Source: Tritrichomonas musculus
Taxonomy: Eukaryota; Parabasalia; Tritrichomonadida; Tritrichomonadidae
Direction: 5' to 3'
Length of the DNA stretch: 24,305 bases
Assembly (NCBI GenBank): GCA_039105265.1
Contig: JAPFFF010000376.1
Location: forward strand, 1 to 24,305
Shown: one piece after another, positions 8,043 to 17,242 of the stretch
How the letters are laid out: every line of letters starts with the position of its first letter
How positions within the stretch are numbered: position 1 is the stretch's first letter
Program-made: the position numbers and the translations under genes
Notes under the pieces: generated by a model
The model's database searches: none
What the model was told of the DNA's origin: nothing
The model's input: only the letters and a program-made list of their open reading frames with translations

Positions 8043-9563
8043 TCAAATTTTAGCACTAACGACGTCCTGAACTTGGTCAAAAAAATTGATTGAGTGAGTA
8101 TTTTTCATCATATTTCTCAGTTTTCCATTTCCTCGATTTATTTTGCCATACCAAATTAATTTTTCATCACCAAATAATTTGAGCTTTTTAATTCCGCAAT
8201 CTAAGTTGTTTCCATGGCCATTGTAGTTCCAAACAACAATCTTTGATAAGTAGATCGGTTCTTTAAAAATAAAAATAAAGGTGGGATTTTGAATTCCGTC
8301 CATCACTCCAAAAAGCATATCATCTTCTTTGTATGTTACTTTATTTTGTCTTAGAAGAATTCCGCAATTGATAAGTTCGGATATACCTCGTATATTAACG
8401 TTTTCGATATAATTGTCATTTGACTTTTCTGTAGAAATATAATTCCCAAGTATGTCATAAAAGTCAAATCCATTGACTCCAATGTAATTTTGTCTTGTCG
8501 TACTAGATGAATTGCTATTATATGTTTCAATGATTTCAATTTTTACTTGCTTAACTGGTTTGATCGGCAAAATTCCAAATTTATCTTGATAAGTAATAAA
8601 ATTAGGAATTAAATGTTCGTTGTTTTCTTCTAATTTCGTAATATTTGGTATTTGATAATTTAATTTTAAGTTTGCTCCAAAACTTTGAGGAATTTGACTT
8701 TGATTGCACAGTTTTGCATTTACATATATTGAAACATCTTTAATTGCTGATTCACTTTTATTTGGAGGGTTGAAAATTCTGATTGAACCAATTTCTATTG
8801 ATTGGTTAATAGATAAATATATGGTGAATTTTTGATCGTTAAATTTTTCAACAAAAACTTTCTCGTCATCTTTTATATATGAGGTTTCTAACAAGTATTC
8901 TAGTTTAGCTAGTGAAGATGGTTCTGGAGTAGATGCTATATAAATAAAATTGAGATCTTTATTATCACTATTTGAGATATTGTTTATTGGATTAATTGAG
9001 CTAATTTGATGGTTATAAATATCATAAAGTGCTATAAAATGCATTGTGATATCAAAGGTGTTTCCCCAATTTGAATTAATTTGAATAGAAATGATATTTC
9101 TGCCACTTCGAGGAAGTGAAGATGCTTTAACAGCTGCTTTTATTTTATTATCTGAGTTATTTGGTTTCTTTAATTTTTTATTGGTTTTATTAATTTTTGA
9201 ATTGAAATTTGCTGTTAATAAATTATTATATCCAATGTTGGTCCAGCTAGAAGTGTTTGCACTATCATTTTCGTTAATTCGAAATTGGCTTTTATTAATA
9301 TTTCTTTTATATAGTTTCTTTTTGCTTTTTTCGTCGGAATTTGTAGAAAGCGAGTTAAAACCAGTGAGATACCCAAATGTTCCTAATTGATCAAATTGAA
9401 CTGTAGATTGAGTATTGTATCTTTTAATTGAATTTATATTATGATTGGTTCGATTTATTGAAACTGTGGATTTTTTCTGATCTTTATGTGATAGAAAAGA
9501 CAGAGGTTGATTACTTGCTAATTTGTTCTTTGCATGCGTGTTTTTTGCATGTTGTGGTATCAT
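8043..9563 (-). CDS. KATNIP-like (DUF4457) protein, copy 1
   Basis: 506 residues. Residues 1-140 are low-complexity, rich in Asn, Ser and Lys. Two related beta-rich modules follow. The first begins near 148 (SSLPRSGRNIISIQI...NWGNT), like the PxGxxLxIxIxxTWGD entry of KATNIP/KIAA0556 repeats. The second runs from about 370 to 490, with YIGVNGFDFYDILGN and then KIVVWNYNGHG...GIKKLKLFGDEKLIWYGKI, which correspond to YIGLxGLExxDxxG, IRIWNYNxS and GVKxVxIxLDxxxIFxGE. Animal KATNIP binds katanin and sits at the ciliary base, so a microtubule or basal-body role is inferred by family only. The animal protein is much longer (over 1,500 residues), so this is a short form. It is clearly paralogous to the plus-strand gene at 22066-23511. 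ATG at 9563; the stop lies in CTAAAATTTGA. Confidence 0.78.
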   Translation of the reverse strand: MIPQHAKNTHAKNKLASNQPLSFLSHKDQKKSTVSINRTNHNINSIKRYNTQSTVQFDQLGTFGYLTGFNSLSTNSDEKSKKKLYKRNINKSQFRINENDSANTSSWTNIGYNNLLTANFNSKINKTNKKLKKPNNSDNKIKAAVKASSLPRSGRNIISIQINSNWGNTFDITMHFIALYDIYNHQISSINPINNISNSDNKDLNFIYIASTPEPSSLAKLEYLLETSYIKDDEKVFVEKFNDQKFTIYLSINQSIEIGSIRIFNPPNKSESAIKDVSIYVNAKLCNQSQIPQSFGANLKLNYQIPNITKLEENNEHLIPNFITYQDKFGILPIKPVKQVKIEIIETYNSNSSSTTRQNYIGVNGFDFYDILGNYISTEKSNDNYIENVNIRGISELINCGILLRQNKVTYKEDDMLFGVMDGIQNPTFIFIFKEPIYLSKIVVWNYNGHGNNLDCGIKKLKLFGDEKLIWYGKINRGNGKLRNMMKNTHSINFFDQVQDVVSAKI

Positions 9564-9893
9564 AAATGCTGATTTTAGTAAGATTGGTGAAATGCATCAA
9601 GATACGAAATTATATACAAATATTTCAATAAGAAAATTTTTATTTTCTTAGGGAGAAGGTAAAAATTCAGAAAGTATTTTGTCGATAATTCAAATGATTT
9701 AAACAATTTTTCATCGTCCAAATGTAATTTTAAAACATATTTATATTCGGCATCCTAATCGACTTGTTATTATTTTACTGTTCTTTGGATTAAAAATATT
9801 ATATTGAAAAATTTTAAATGAATAAAAGATTATAATTTTAGCCTTTTTTATTATAAATCATATTAATATAAAAACAAGTTAAATACAGTATTT
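9564..9893. other. Intergenic spacer
   Basis: 330 bases between the USP stop codon and the KATNIP-like start, both on the minus strand. It is A+T-rich. It should carry the promoter of the downstream gene, but no convincing TCAY(T/A) initiator stands just before its ATG; TCAGCATTT is the nearest and departs from consensus. I see nothing else. Confidence 0.5.
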
Positions 9894-10847
9894 TTAACAG
9901 CTCTTTCGTTCATAAAATCCAACAATAGCTTGTTTATTTTGACTATAAAATTCTAAATCACGATTTAATTCATCTTTGCCAATTAATTTTTGTTGTAGAT
10001 CGTTGCAAATAAGCCATTTTTCACGTTCAGTATCAATGTTATTGTCCATCATTCTGACATAACTGATTGCATGCTGATGATTCAGCATCATAACAAAGCT
10101 ATTAATCCGAAAAATCGCTGATTTTGTATGATCTAAAACATAGCCTGTAAAATCTAATATTGATTGAATATGTTTTGGTTTGATTGGATCGATGTAATCA
10201 AAATGAACCACCAAAATATCTGGGAGTGAATGTAAAACCACCGCATTTGGTTTGTTATGTTTTGCTTTGAAATTATAAAAGTAGCTGTCAATTGGAAAAT
10301 AAAAAATGGAAAATGTTGGAGGTGGTGCAAGATAAATTGAACAATTGAAGTCTTTAAAATTATTACTCGTGCCAAATGAAAACAATTGAATGTATTTATT
10401 TGTATAAGGTTTAAGTAAATTTAAATAAAAAGCTCTATTAGAATCTGAAAGAAGCGAAATCACTGTTAAAAATTCAACAAAAGGATCACCCGGAGAATTT
10501 TTAAAAACTTTGTGTCCGACTGTATCGACTAAATATTCAATACAGTTTGTCAAATCCAATCTTTTTGATGGATCTACCATTTGAATAAATATTTGTTGAT
10601 AATTAATAGAAAACTGAAGTGCTGACTTTGAAAAATTAATTTTTTGTTCAATTTTTTCGCTTTCTTTTTGTCTATTTTCCACGTTTCCAATTTCGGGATC
10701 AAAGAATATAAAAGGTTGTTGTTTAATATCAGTCAAATCGCTTTCCAAAAGTAAATTTCGAAAAGGTAAAATGTTATAAAGGCATTGAGTCAAGCTATTA
10801 AAGCTACAATAAAAGTTCGGATTAATAAATTGAGCTCTAATTTTCAT
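9894..10847 (-). CDS. Small ubiquitin-specific protease (USP) family protein
   Basis: 317 residues from the ATG at 10847. An upstream in-frame ATG at 10922 would add 25 residues that are hydrophobic and unlike any USP start. The Cys box is FINPNFYCSFNSLTQCLYNI, like GLxNxGNxCYxNSxLQxL, with the putative nucleophile C14. The His box is LNHQHAISYVR (H259), followed by KWLICND (N282/D283), like GHYISYVR...WxxxxD. The protein ends AIVGFYER, like the USP terminal AYxLFYxR. The catalytic triad can therefore be placed, but the Gly before the active His is replaced by Gln and the Gly-Asn before the Cys by Asn-Phe. Activity may be reduced or altered. No zinc-ribbon CxxC pairs are visible. The expected role is deubiquitination, with substrate unknown. 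The stop TAA overlaps TAAAAA. Confidence 0.78.
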   Translation of the reverse strand: MKIRAQFINPNFYCSFNSLTQCLYNILPFRNLLLESDLTDIKQQPFIFFDPEIGNVENRQKESEKIEQKINFSKSALQFSINYQQIFIQMVDPSKRLDLTNCIEYLVDTVGHKVFKNSPGDPFVEFLTVISLLSDSNRAFYLNLLKPYTNKYIQLFSFGTSNNFKDFNCSIYLAPPPTFSIFYFPIDSYFYNFKAKHNKPNAVVLHSLPDILVVHFDYIDPIKPKHIQSILDFTGYVLDHTKSAIFRINSFVMMLNHQHAISYVRMMDNNIDTEREKWLICNDLQQKLIGKDELNRDLEFYSQNKQAIVGFYERKSC

Positions 10848-11029
10848 TAGAAATTTTGAAAGATTATAAAATTTTCGAACGTTTAAAAAAAAACAAAGAA
10901 TAAAAATCAATCGAATCTGCATGTTGAAAAAGCAGAATACGAAATTCAATCCGATATTTTTTATTCAGAATATATACTAATATTGTGGGTAAAATTATAA
11001 TTGAATATAAATAAAAAGAATATAATATG

Positions 11030-12493
11030 TTATTTCTTTGATGAAGATTTTGCTTTGGACTTAGAACTGGTTTTTAATCTGGAACTAGCTTTCGATTTAG
11101 AGCTTAATTTTGATTTACTCTTTTTTCTTGATTTATTATCAGTACTATCATCTTCAACAGATTCTTCTTCAATTATTTTGATTTCAATTTCTTCTTCTTG
11201 GTCGTTTAAAAAATCTAAAAAGTCACGTTTATCGAGATCAATAACTCCACTTTTTGGTATCATTGAAGCTCGCATCGTAAGAATATGACGCTTTATTGGG
11301 GGTGGCGGAGGCGGGGGAGGTTCGTCGGAGGCTGCAGACATAGCGCTTAAATTACGTTTTCGTGACATCTTTGACATTCTTGAAGATTTGGATCTTTGTT
11401 TTGATTGTTTACGAGGTGCTGCAGCTTTTTTTGCTGGAGGCGGAGGAGGTTTCACGTTTAATTTTATTCCTGGTAATGAAACTAACTCTTGATGAGATAA
11501 AAATCTTGAGAAAGGGTCGTTTAAATTTGCGCTAATAGCATTTTCTGAGTTATAAACTTTTTCTGATTGCGTTTCAAAAAGTGAAATATGTTTAGATATA
11601 CGTTGGGTTTGACTCATTGATGGAAGTTTAATTTGAGTCGGGTAATTATGTTCATTTTCGTCTCTACGAATTGTGGCCGGAGCACTAAATCTTGGACTAG
11701 GTTGTGGTGTTTTATTATTTGATGCAAACATTGATAATCTCGGAGTTAAATTTAGCTTGCGGGTATTGTTGTAATTGGTACGGTTGCTCATTGTTCTCTC
11801 GCTTTTGCTTCTGTTTCTTTGTGTAATTGGTTTCTTAACGATATTTTGATCTTTTGGACAATACTTTTCGTAGATGCGTATCATTTCATCCTGTCTTTTT
11901 TGTTTAAGATTATTTGTCTTAGTAATAAAGCTTCGTAAAGAGCCTGGAGAATAATTATTTTTTTTCAACTCGATTTCAGCTTCCTGAATGAAAATTTTTT
12001 GCTGAATTGAATGTCTTATTGACAGTTCGTTTAATTTCTTGGATAATATATCGCTATCATCTTCTTCATTTGGCAAAGAATTACTTATTTGGTTTTCTGA
12101 TTCTTGAGGTTCGTCGTTTTTTTCGATTTCGTTGATTTCTTCTTCGGGGCTTTCATGATTTTCAGATGTATTTTCTGTATCAGTTGAATTTGAATTTTCA
12201 ATTTTATTTTCATCAGTTTGAGATTTTACTTCAGTATCGTCTTTATTTTCTTTATTTTGAGATTTTACTTCAATATCGTCTTTATTTTCTTTTTCGTCAA
12301 GATTTGTTTCGTCTTCATTATTATTTTCATTTATTTCTGTTGTTTTTTGTGTGTGAAGTGTTTTTGAGGTATTGAAACGATTTCTTGGAGAGCTTTGAGG
12401 ACTTTTATGGTAGAAACGAACATTTGGATCTAAAGATTTACGTATTACTAATCTTTCTCTAGCAGATAATTGAGTAAAAACAGGATCATTCAT
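11030..12493 (-). CDS. Disordered Pro-, Ser/Lys- and Glu-rich protein of unknown function
   Basis: 487 residues with no recognised domain. After a conserved-looking N-terminus (MNDPVFTQLSARERLVIRKS) comes a Glu/Asn/Lys-rich acidic stretch (about 50-140), a Ser/Arg/Asn-rich basic middle with several SPR/TPR sites, and two proline tracts: P5 near residue 347, followed by AKK and AAAPRK, and P8 near 391. Then comes a short ordered-looking segment (MIPKSGVIDLDKRDFLDFL), an acidic EEEIEIKIIEEES run and a Lys/Ser-rich tail. A 39-bp tandem duplication (12217-12294) encodes KENKDDIEVKSQN and KENKDDTEVKSQT. Poly-Pro followed by a short WH2-like stretch can mark actin/profilin-binding proteins, but no LKKV-type WH2 core is seen, so this remains a guess. 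The frame is intact over 1.4 kb with biased codon use, so it is a real gene. ATG at 12493. Confidence 0.7.
   Translation of the reverse strand: MNDPVFTQLSARERLVIRKSLDPNVRFYHKSPQSSPRNRFNTSKTLHTQKTTEINENNNEDETNLDEKENKDDIEVKSQNKENKDDTEVKSQTDENKIENSNSTDTENTSENHESPEEEINEIEKNDEPQESENQISNSLPNEEDDSDILSKKLNELSIRHSIQQKIFIQEAEIELKKNNYSPGSLRSFITKTNNLKQKRQDEMIRIYEKYCPKDQNIVKKPITQRNRSKSERTMSNRTNYNNTRKLNLTPRLSMFASNNKTPQPSPRFSAPATIRRDENEHNYPTQIKLPSMSQTQRISKHISLFETQSEKVYNSENAISANLNDPFSRFLSHQELVSLPGIKLNVKPPPPPAKKAAAPRKQSKQRSKSSRMSKMSRKRNLSAMSAASDEPPPPPPPPIKRHILTMRASMIPKSGVIDLDKRDFLDFLNDQEEEIEIKIIEEESVEDDSTDNKSRKKSKSKLSSKSKASSRLKTSSKSKAKSSSKK
12217..12294 (-). repeat. 39-bp tandem repeat (two units) inside a coding region
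   Basis: Two adjacent near-identical 39-base units, in phase with the reading frame, encode 13-residue Lys/Glu/Asp-rich peptides. The differences are an Ile/Thr change and the last residue. Confidence 0.75.
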
Positions 12494-12910
12494 GAATAAA
12501 AAAAATTGAATAGAAATAAACGAATACTATTAATTCAATTTTTCATAAATAAAAATTCTAAAAAAATACAAAATTAAAATATATCAGTTTCAAAATAAAT
12601 AATAAAATTAGAAATATGTTATTTATCATTTAAATAAAATAATATTATTATAAAATTTATTTTAAATGGATATTTATACTTTATGAGAGATAAAATTAAA
12701 TACTAATAATTTCCATATTCAATGAAATATTAACGTTATTTTTTTATTTGAGAGGAATTTAAAGAACCCACTCTCATATTATTCAATCAATTTTTTAGAT
12801 GCAAGGCATGATAAAATCATCTAAAATAATGAATTTATAGTAACTGTCCCTATAAATTTTTAAAAAATGAGCTAGAATTATTTCATCCAATTGAATAATC
12901 ACATGTAAAG
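12494..12910. other. A+T-rich spacer
   Basis: About 415 bases upstream of the disordered-protein gene, almost all A and T up to 12770. TTCAATTTTTTTT lies about 10 bases before the ATG but departs from the initiator consensus. No gene was seen. The right-hand part (12780-12910) may already belong to the transposon-rich block. Confidence 0.45.
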
Positions 12911-13006
12911 TTTTTTGGCGGGGTAGCGAGGCCCAAGCGAAGGCGTACCTGAGCTTGGTGGCGAGCAGTGTAGGCGGTGGTGAAGTATGAGACACCGCCT
13001 ATACTA
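12911..13006. repeat. GC-rich patch with a 9-bp perfect hairpin
   Basis: This stretch is markedly GC-rich in an otherwise A+T-rich window. It contains TAGGCGGTG and its perfect inverse CACCGCCTA separated by 13 bases (12970-13000). Read on the minus strand it starts GGCGGTGTCTCATACTTC, which resembles the mariner end GGGTGTTTCACTC at 13897. It directly abuts the truncated mariner 3' end. It is possibly the end of another mariner-related or unclassified repeat; the family is not known to me. Confidence 0.4.
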
Positions 13007-13011
13007 TACTA

Positions 13012-13248
13012 CTAAAGTTCCTCTCTTGAATTGAATGCCTTTCCTTCGAGTTTGCCTTTGACTTTACCAAAAAGGTAAAAATCAAATGGTGCCATATCAG
13101 GTGAATATGGCAGATGTGGTGCCCTTTTAAGGAAACTTTTTTCAATTACTTTCCTTGTAGCAATGGAATTGTGAACTTTACAATTATCTAGGTGAAGCCA
13201 TTTTTTTTTTTTTTTTTTTTTTGTTTGTTTGTTTTTGAATTTGGCCAA
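13012..13248 (-). pseudogene. Mariner transposase, catalytic C-terminal fragment
   Basis: The fragment of 60-odd recognisable residues carries D34D (LDNCKVH to APFD) and ends at a stop immediately after AFNSREEL, where about 60 residues of a full mariner transposase should follow. Its upstream side enters a 22-T run (13201-13222), translated as poly-Lys, before any upstream catalytic block appears. Confidence 0.85.
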
Positions 13249-13530
13249 ATTTCTTCTTTTTTTAAAAGAAGTTTATTTATAATGTTTCCCAAATAACAGT
13301 AAGCATCATTTTTGGTAGCTGAATTTTGCTTTTTTCAAATCTCGCATTTTTTTCATGCTTTTTGAGTATCATTCAGCTCGTGTGGGAGCCATTTGGTTTT
13401 CTTATATTTCATCCCTAATCTTTGAGTCAAATAACGGTACACCGTTGCTGGATTGGAATGAACCTTCCAAGCAATATCACGAACGGAAAAAAAAGGTTCT
13501 TCATAATTTTTTTTTTTTTTTTTTGGTTAT

Positions 13531-13532
<2 letters not shown>

Positions 13533-13574
<42 letters not shown>
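13533..13574 (+). repeat. Homopolymer C42
   Basis: Forty-two consecutive C, 8 bases after an 18-T run (13507-13524), lie between the two HTH pieces of the mariner remnant. Such a tract is essentially impossible by chance in this base composition. It may be a real slippage product or a sequencing or assembly artefact around a gap. Confidence 0.9.
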
Positions 13575-13575
<1 letters not shown>

Positions 13576-14047
13576 CAAATAACGAGCCCTATTTTTTTAT
13601 ATATGGTGGAACTCTTCATCGCTTCATTGCCGAATTGTTTTTTGAGAAATTGTTCAATTTCATCTTTTGTTGATCCTTCATGAACCATTTCTTGTATAAA
13701 AAAATTTTGTCTGATCATTAAAAAAATAAAAAATTCTAAACATATTTATTTTTAAACGTATGCATTTCAATGAATTTTTATCATCATACGCTGAATTTCA
13801 TTTTTTTAAATGTAAACACTGAAAACAAAATAACTTTGTAATAAAATCATTTTTTAATGAAGTAGATACAAAAATTCTACGGTAGAGTGAAACACCCTAT
13901 AAAAAATTTAAGACCTGTTCTGATTTATGAGTTTAAAGGCCATTAAATAATAATAGAGCACTTAAGTTCATATTTCCTAATAAATATCTAATCATATTTA
14001 CATAAGAAAGTGATATCTGATTAATCCTGATTATCATGACTTTTATA

Positions 14048-15016
14048 TTAAAGTATCCTCTCTTCGTTTTCTTCATCCTCATCCTCTTCTTCAGAATTTT
14101 CACCATTGTCATCAATTCTTGATACAATTTCATCAATGTTATTAGACCAAAGCAAATTCAACTTATTTCTTAATAGGCAGTCAAGAATATCATTTTTGAG
14201 AGAATTTCTCAAGTGATTATGAATCACTTTCAGCTGCGAAAAGCAGCGTTCACAGATTGCTTCTGTTGCAGGAAGAATAAGTATTCTTAATGCAATTGAG
14301 CATAAATCTTTCATGTGAATTTGTTCATTATTAAATATTACTGTAGATGTAATATTATTATTCCAATTAGAAATTGGTTCATCAACGTATGTATCATGCA
14401 GTTTTAACCATCCAAGAAATGCTTTGGAAACATTATCAGAATTTAAGTGTAAGTATATTGCAAATTCTTGTAATTTTTCTATTAATAAACTTTTCTCGTA
14501 ATTAAATGCTCGGATGTACTCATCGTCTTTTTTTGAAAGTTGTTGATTTTGAATTAAACGGAAGGATATTGAATTTGCACGTCTTGCTTTAAATTGCTAC
14601 CAATCATGACCTACTCTAGTTAATTTAAAACCCAGTTCAGATACTACATAATTGCATGTTTGTTTAAAGAGCAATATAATTTTTTCTTGAGCAACTTCTT
14701 TATTGTGATAATCATTTGTATAATCAATTGACATTATTGATTTTAATAATTTCAGAAGCTCCCAAAAAACTGTTCCTACAGGAACAAAATCTCTTTGGAC
14801 GATATTAGCGAAATCTATGATTGGCTTTAGGACGTGCGACATTGCTACTAGTTGGTTAATAGTTTCAATTGTATTTGAAATATAGAATATGGAGTCTTTG
14901 AAAAAGCCACTAATAATTAGAATATAATTTAAACAATCAAACAATGAATTCCAACGAATTTTATGCAATTTTGGAGGTGAGTTTTTTAATCCATTGGATT
15001 TACATATTGATAACAC
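14048..15016 (-). pseudogene. hAT transposase C-terminal half
   Basis: One frame from 15016 to 14048 is interrupted only by TAG at 14597-14599, between RVGHDW and QFKARRANS. It includes helical insertion-domain sequence (KIRWNSLFDCLNYILIISGF) and the hAT dimerisation motif ending in a run of Glu and Asp. This is the best preserved part of the element and suggests moderately recent decay. Confidence 0.8.
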
Positions 15017-15743
15017 TTTTTTTCCTAATCCACTTTATTTGTATTGAAATTATTTGAATGGACTCATTATATTTTTCGTTTGAATTTTGGATGTCTTTGA
15101 TGATAAGCTGACATGTGTGAGCCGCACATGCGAGGCGAATGATTGGAAAATGAGAATTATTTTCGTATACATCTTTAACAATGCCATCAAAACATTTAAC
15201 CAAATTTGCACCATTATTAGTTGTTACACCAATTACAGATATGATATGTTCTAATAGCTCATCACAAAATGATTCAAAAATAACTTTAATATTTTTTTGC
15301 AGTTGGATTATCAAATTTGATTAGTGTCAAATGCCTCAAAAGGCCTGGATGGTAAATGGAAATCTGATACAAACTTAGATTCCTGCTTGTAGTATTGTCG
15401 ATAATTAACAAAACCATTTGGTTTTCGAAAGTTTGAATTGTTTCTTGATTTTTGATCTCGCTTAACTCCATAACTAGACTTCTAAGATTTTTGGAATTAG
15501 GAATATTTGAATCTTCAACTCCTAGATTTAGAAATAATTGTTTAAAGATTGGATTATCTATTTGGCTAAAAATATATATTTGCTAATACAAACGTATTTA
15601 CAATACTTTCATGTAATTGAGATAAACTTGTGATTTCTGGCGGTATAACTGGTAAAAATGAAACTGTAACTACTGTATTTTGTTTTGGCTGTCCTTTGCA
15701 TATTTTCATATGTTGATTCATATAACGATGATCGATAATATTT

Positions 15744-15874
15744 TAAGACTGTCCTAAATTTAAATAAACTGTCCAAAAATGGATAGATGGACTTTTTTAA
15801 TTCATTCAAAAAATTATAAGTATCCATTGGATACTTTTTAAAACTTTTTAAAATATCATTTCACTGGACAGGAA
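15744..15874. mobile_element. Possible second short TIR element inside the hAT remnant
   Basis: The left end TAAGACTGTCCTAAATT resembles the left end of the 7357 element (TAAGGGTGTCCAAATT), and GGACAGGAAAG near 15870 resembles its right end (GGACAGGATTA). Inside are GTCCAAAAATGGAT and a perfect 19-base palindrome, AAGTATCCATTGGATACTT (about 15816-15834), with the same ATCCA/TGGAT vocabulary. It falls in the DNA-binding region of the hAT transposase, where the coding signal is lost. No matching target duplication was found, so this is tentative. Confidence 0.35.
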
Positions 15875-16331
15875 AGCCCAGTATCTACCTGACTTTTATA
15901 AAGTTTTTTTTTCTTACAAAAATTCTGAAAAGCGACGATTACTGTCAAAATATTATTTAATTTTATCACTTTCATTACCTTTTTTCAATGTATCTTTCAA
16001 ATCTTGAAGTACCACCATTTAAATGTGTTTGTAAATCTGCAAAATTATAAACTATGAATCTTCTTTCTCAATTCTTCTTTGATTTTTTCTGTTGTGATAA
16101 GAACCGATAACTCAAAAAAGTCAGTGATACAATCAATTTGTTTTTTGAATTGAATATATATTGATTATAGTCCTGAAATCAAAAGAGCGTTACTTAATCC
16201 ACAACTGAAAAAAACTTTAAACAATTAATTATAAAAACTTATGTTTACTCATCTTCTCTGCTTTCTTTTAAATTTTTGTTACCTCTTTCAAAAAGTTCAA
16301 AGTCTTTAATACCAAATTGAGAAGTCAACAT

Positions 16332-17242
16332 TTATGAGAGAGAAGAAAGAAAGAAAAAAAAATAAACTAATTCTCTTCATAATAACCGAATTACATACTA
16401 CGACATCATATTAGAGAATTGTTTGCTCAATGATTCATATAATTTAATCTTTACCGACTTTACTCATGCATGAGTACACCTTGACACTTATAATTAATAT
16501 TTATACACTCGGAATTACCAGAAAAAACATTTTTTGAACTTAGCTCTTTTTTGAATTGCAAAATTATTAATAATTAATAATTAATAATCATCAGTTTTTC
16601 AATATATTAGTATTTTTTCTATTCCAAGCTCTTAAAAATGTTCACAATCATCGTCATTTTAGATCATTTATATTTACAAATTACCAATATTAAAGTTAAA
16701 TATTTATTTGCTTCTATCAACTGATATATATTATAACTGCAGATATTTTAAGAGAAGCTATTAAAATTTAGATTTAGGACTTTTTTATCAATGAGAAATG
16801 AGATTTAAATTAAGATTAATTCATCATTACTAAACAAATCGGTTTTATTTGAATTAATCCCATTTTCTGCTTTTATTCATTAGGTTAAATTAAATCAACA
16901 AAAATCCAAACCAATTATACTATGAGTTTTTGTGTTAAAAATAAGTTGACCTTCCTCTAAATATATTCACTCTCAACCTCTGAATTTCAAATTGAATACA
17001 TTTTCAAATTTTATTCAGAATTATTAACAGTCATAATTTATAAAACAGAATACAAAGCAGTTCCACCATTGAATGTGATTGATCATGTCATTTACACACA
17101 AAACAAGCTCTAGATTTCATTCCAAAATAAAATTGCCCTGATAGTCTATATACTTTCAAGGTAAACTTTTTAATAGATTGCCAATTTAAAATTTTAATTC
17201 AAATTAAAGTGGCATATTCTTTTTTATCAACTATAAAAGTTT
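16332..17242. other. Non-coding A+T-rich region between the hAT remnant and the KY-like gene
   Basis: About 900 bases with no credible frame. It includes a GA-rich run (16333-16363) just outside the presumed hAT N-terminus, and a short tandem ATTAATA-type repeat at about 16563-16588. It may contain the lost right end of the hAT element, but I could not define one. The last bases hold the initiator of the next gene. Confidence 0.5.
16563..16588. repeat. Short AT tandem repeat (ATTAATA-type)
   Basis: A run of about 26 bases made of repeated ATTAATA/TAATTAA units, self-complementary. It is probably simple-sequence DNA. Confidence 0.6.

Larger units (their letters stand above)
13007..13899 (-). 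mobile_element. Mariner (DD34D) DNA transposon remnant
   Basis: Minus-strand fragments appear in mariner order. The first helix-turn-helix is at 13718-13580 (EGSTKDEIEQFLKKQFGNEA, then SSTIYKKI). The second is at 13500-13365 (VRDIAWKVHSNPATVYRYL, then LGMKYKKTKWLPHELNDTQKA). A short MLTVIWETL piece is at about 13300-13270. The second and third catalytic blocks are at 13200-13020: WLHLDNCKVHNS, then YSPDMAPFDFYLFG, with exactly 34 residues between the two Asp. The block with the first catalytic Asp is missing, as is the C-terminal end after AFNSREEL. Several frame breaks and the homopolymer runs confirm it is dead. A candidate right terminal repeat, GGGTGTTTCACTCTACC on the minus strand, ends at a TA (13898-13899). 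Mariners (Tvmar1) are known in trichomonads. Confidence 0.88.
14048..16331 (-). mobile_element. hAT-superfamily DNA transposon, broken transposase
   Basis: Minus-strand hAT transposase in several frames. A possible N-terminus starts at ATG 16331 (MLTSQFGIKDFELFERGN). Then come ITDFFELSVLITTEKIKEEL (about 16150-16060), HLNGGTSRFERYIEK and YMNQHMKICKGQ (zinc-finger-like DNA-binding region), FLPVIPPEITSLSQLHESIV (15650-15590), VLLIIDNTTSRNLSLYQISI (about 15415-15355), GVTTNNGANLVKC and ACAAHTCQLIIKD (RNase H-like core, 15230-15090), and the C-terminal dimerisation motif LPATEAICERCFSQLK (about 14275-14225) with an acidic tail. At least two frameshifts in the core (near 15010 and 15300), another near 15560, and an in-frame TAG at 14597 break it. 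A GT-AG pair at 16173-16248 could be an intron, but there is no clear trichomonad splice consensus. Terminal repeats were not identified, so the true ends are uncertain. Confidence 0.85.

Noticed and set aside
11001-11288. Plus-strand frame rich in Leu, Asp and Phe
   Set aside because: Antisense of the Lys/Ser-rich tail of the disordered-protein gene; the repetitiveness is inherited from that gene.
12795-12995. Minus-strand frame with a GC-rich-coded start (SPPPTLLATKLRYAFAW)
   Set aside because: It spans the GC-rich patch and A+T-rich DNA, has no family and is better explained as a repeat.
13355-13582. Plus-strand frames ending in a proline run
   Set aside because: They are the antisense of the mariner second HTH, and the proline run is only the C42 homopolymer.
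15609-15827. Minus-strand frame MDTYNFLNELKKSIYPF as a separate gene
   Set aside because: It lies within the hAT remnant over TIR-like and palindromic sequence; the hAT-like reading (YMNQHMKICKGQ) is in another frame.
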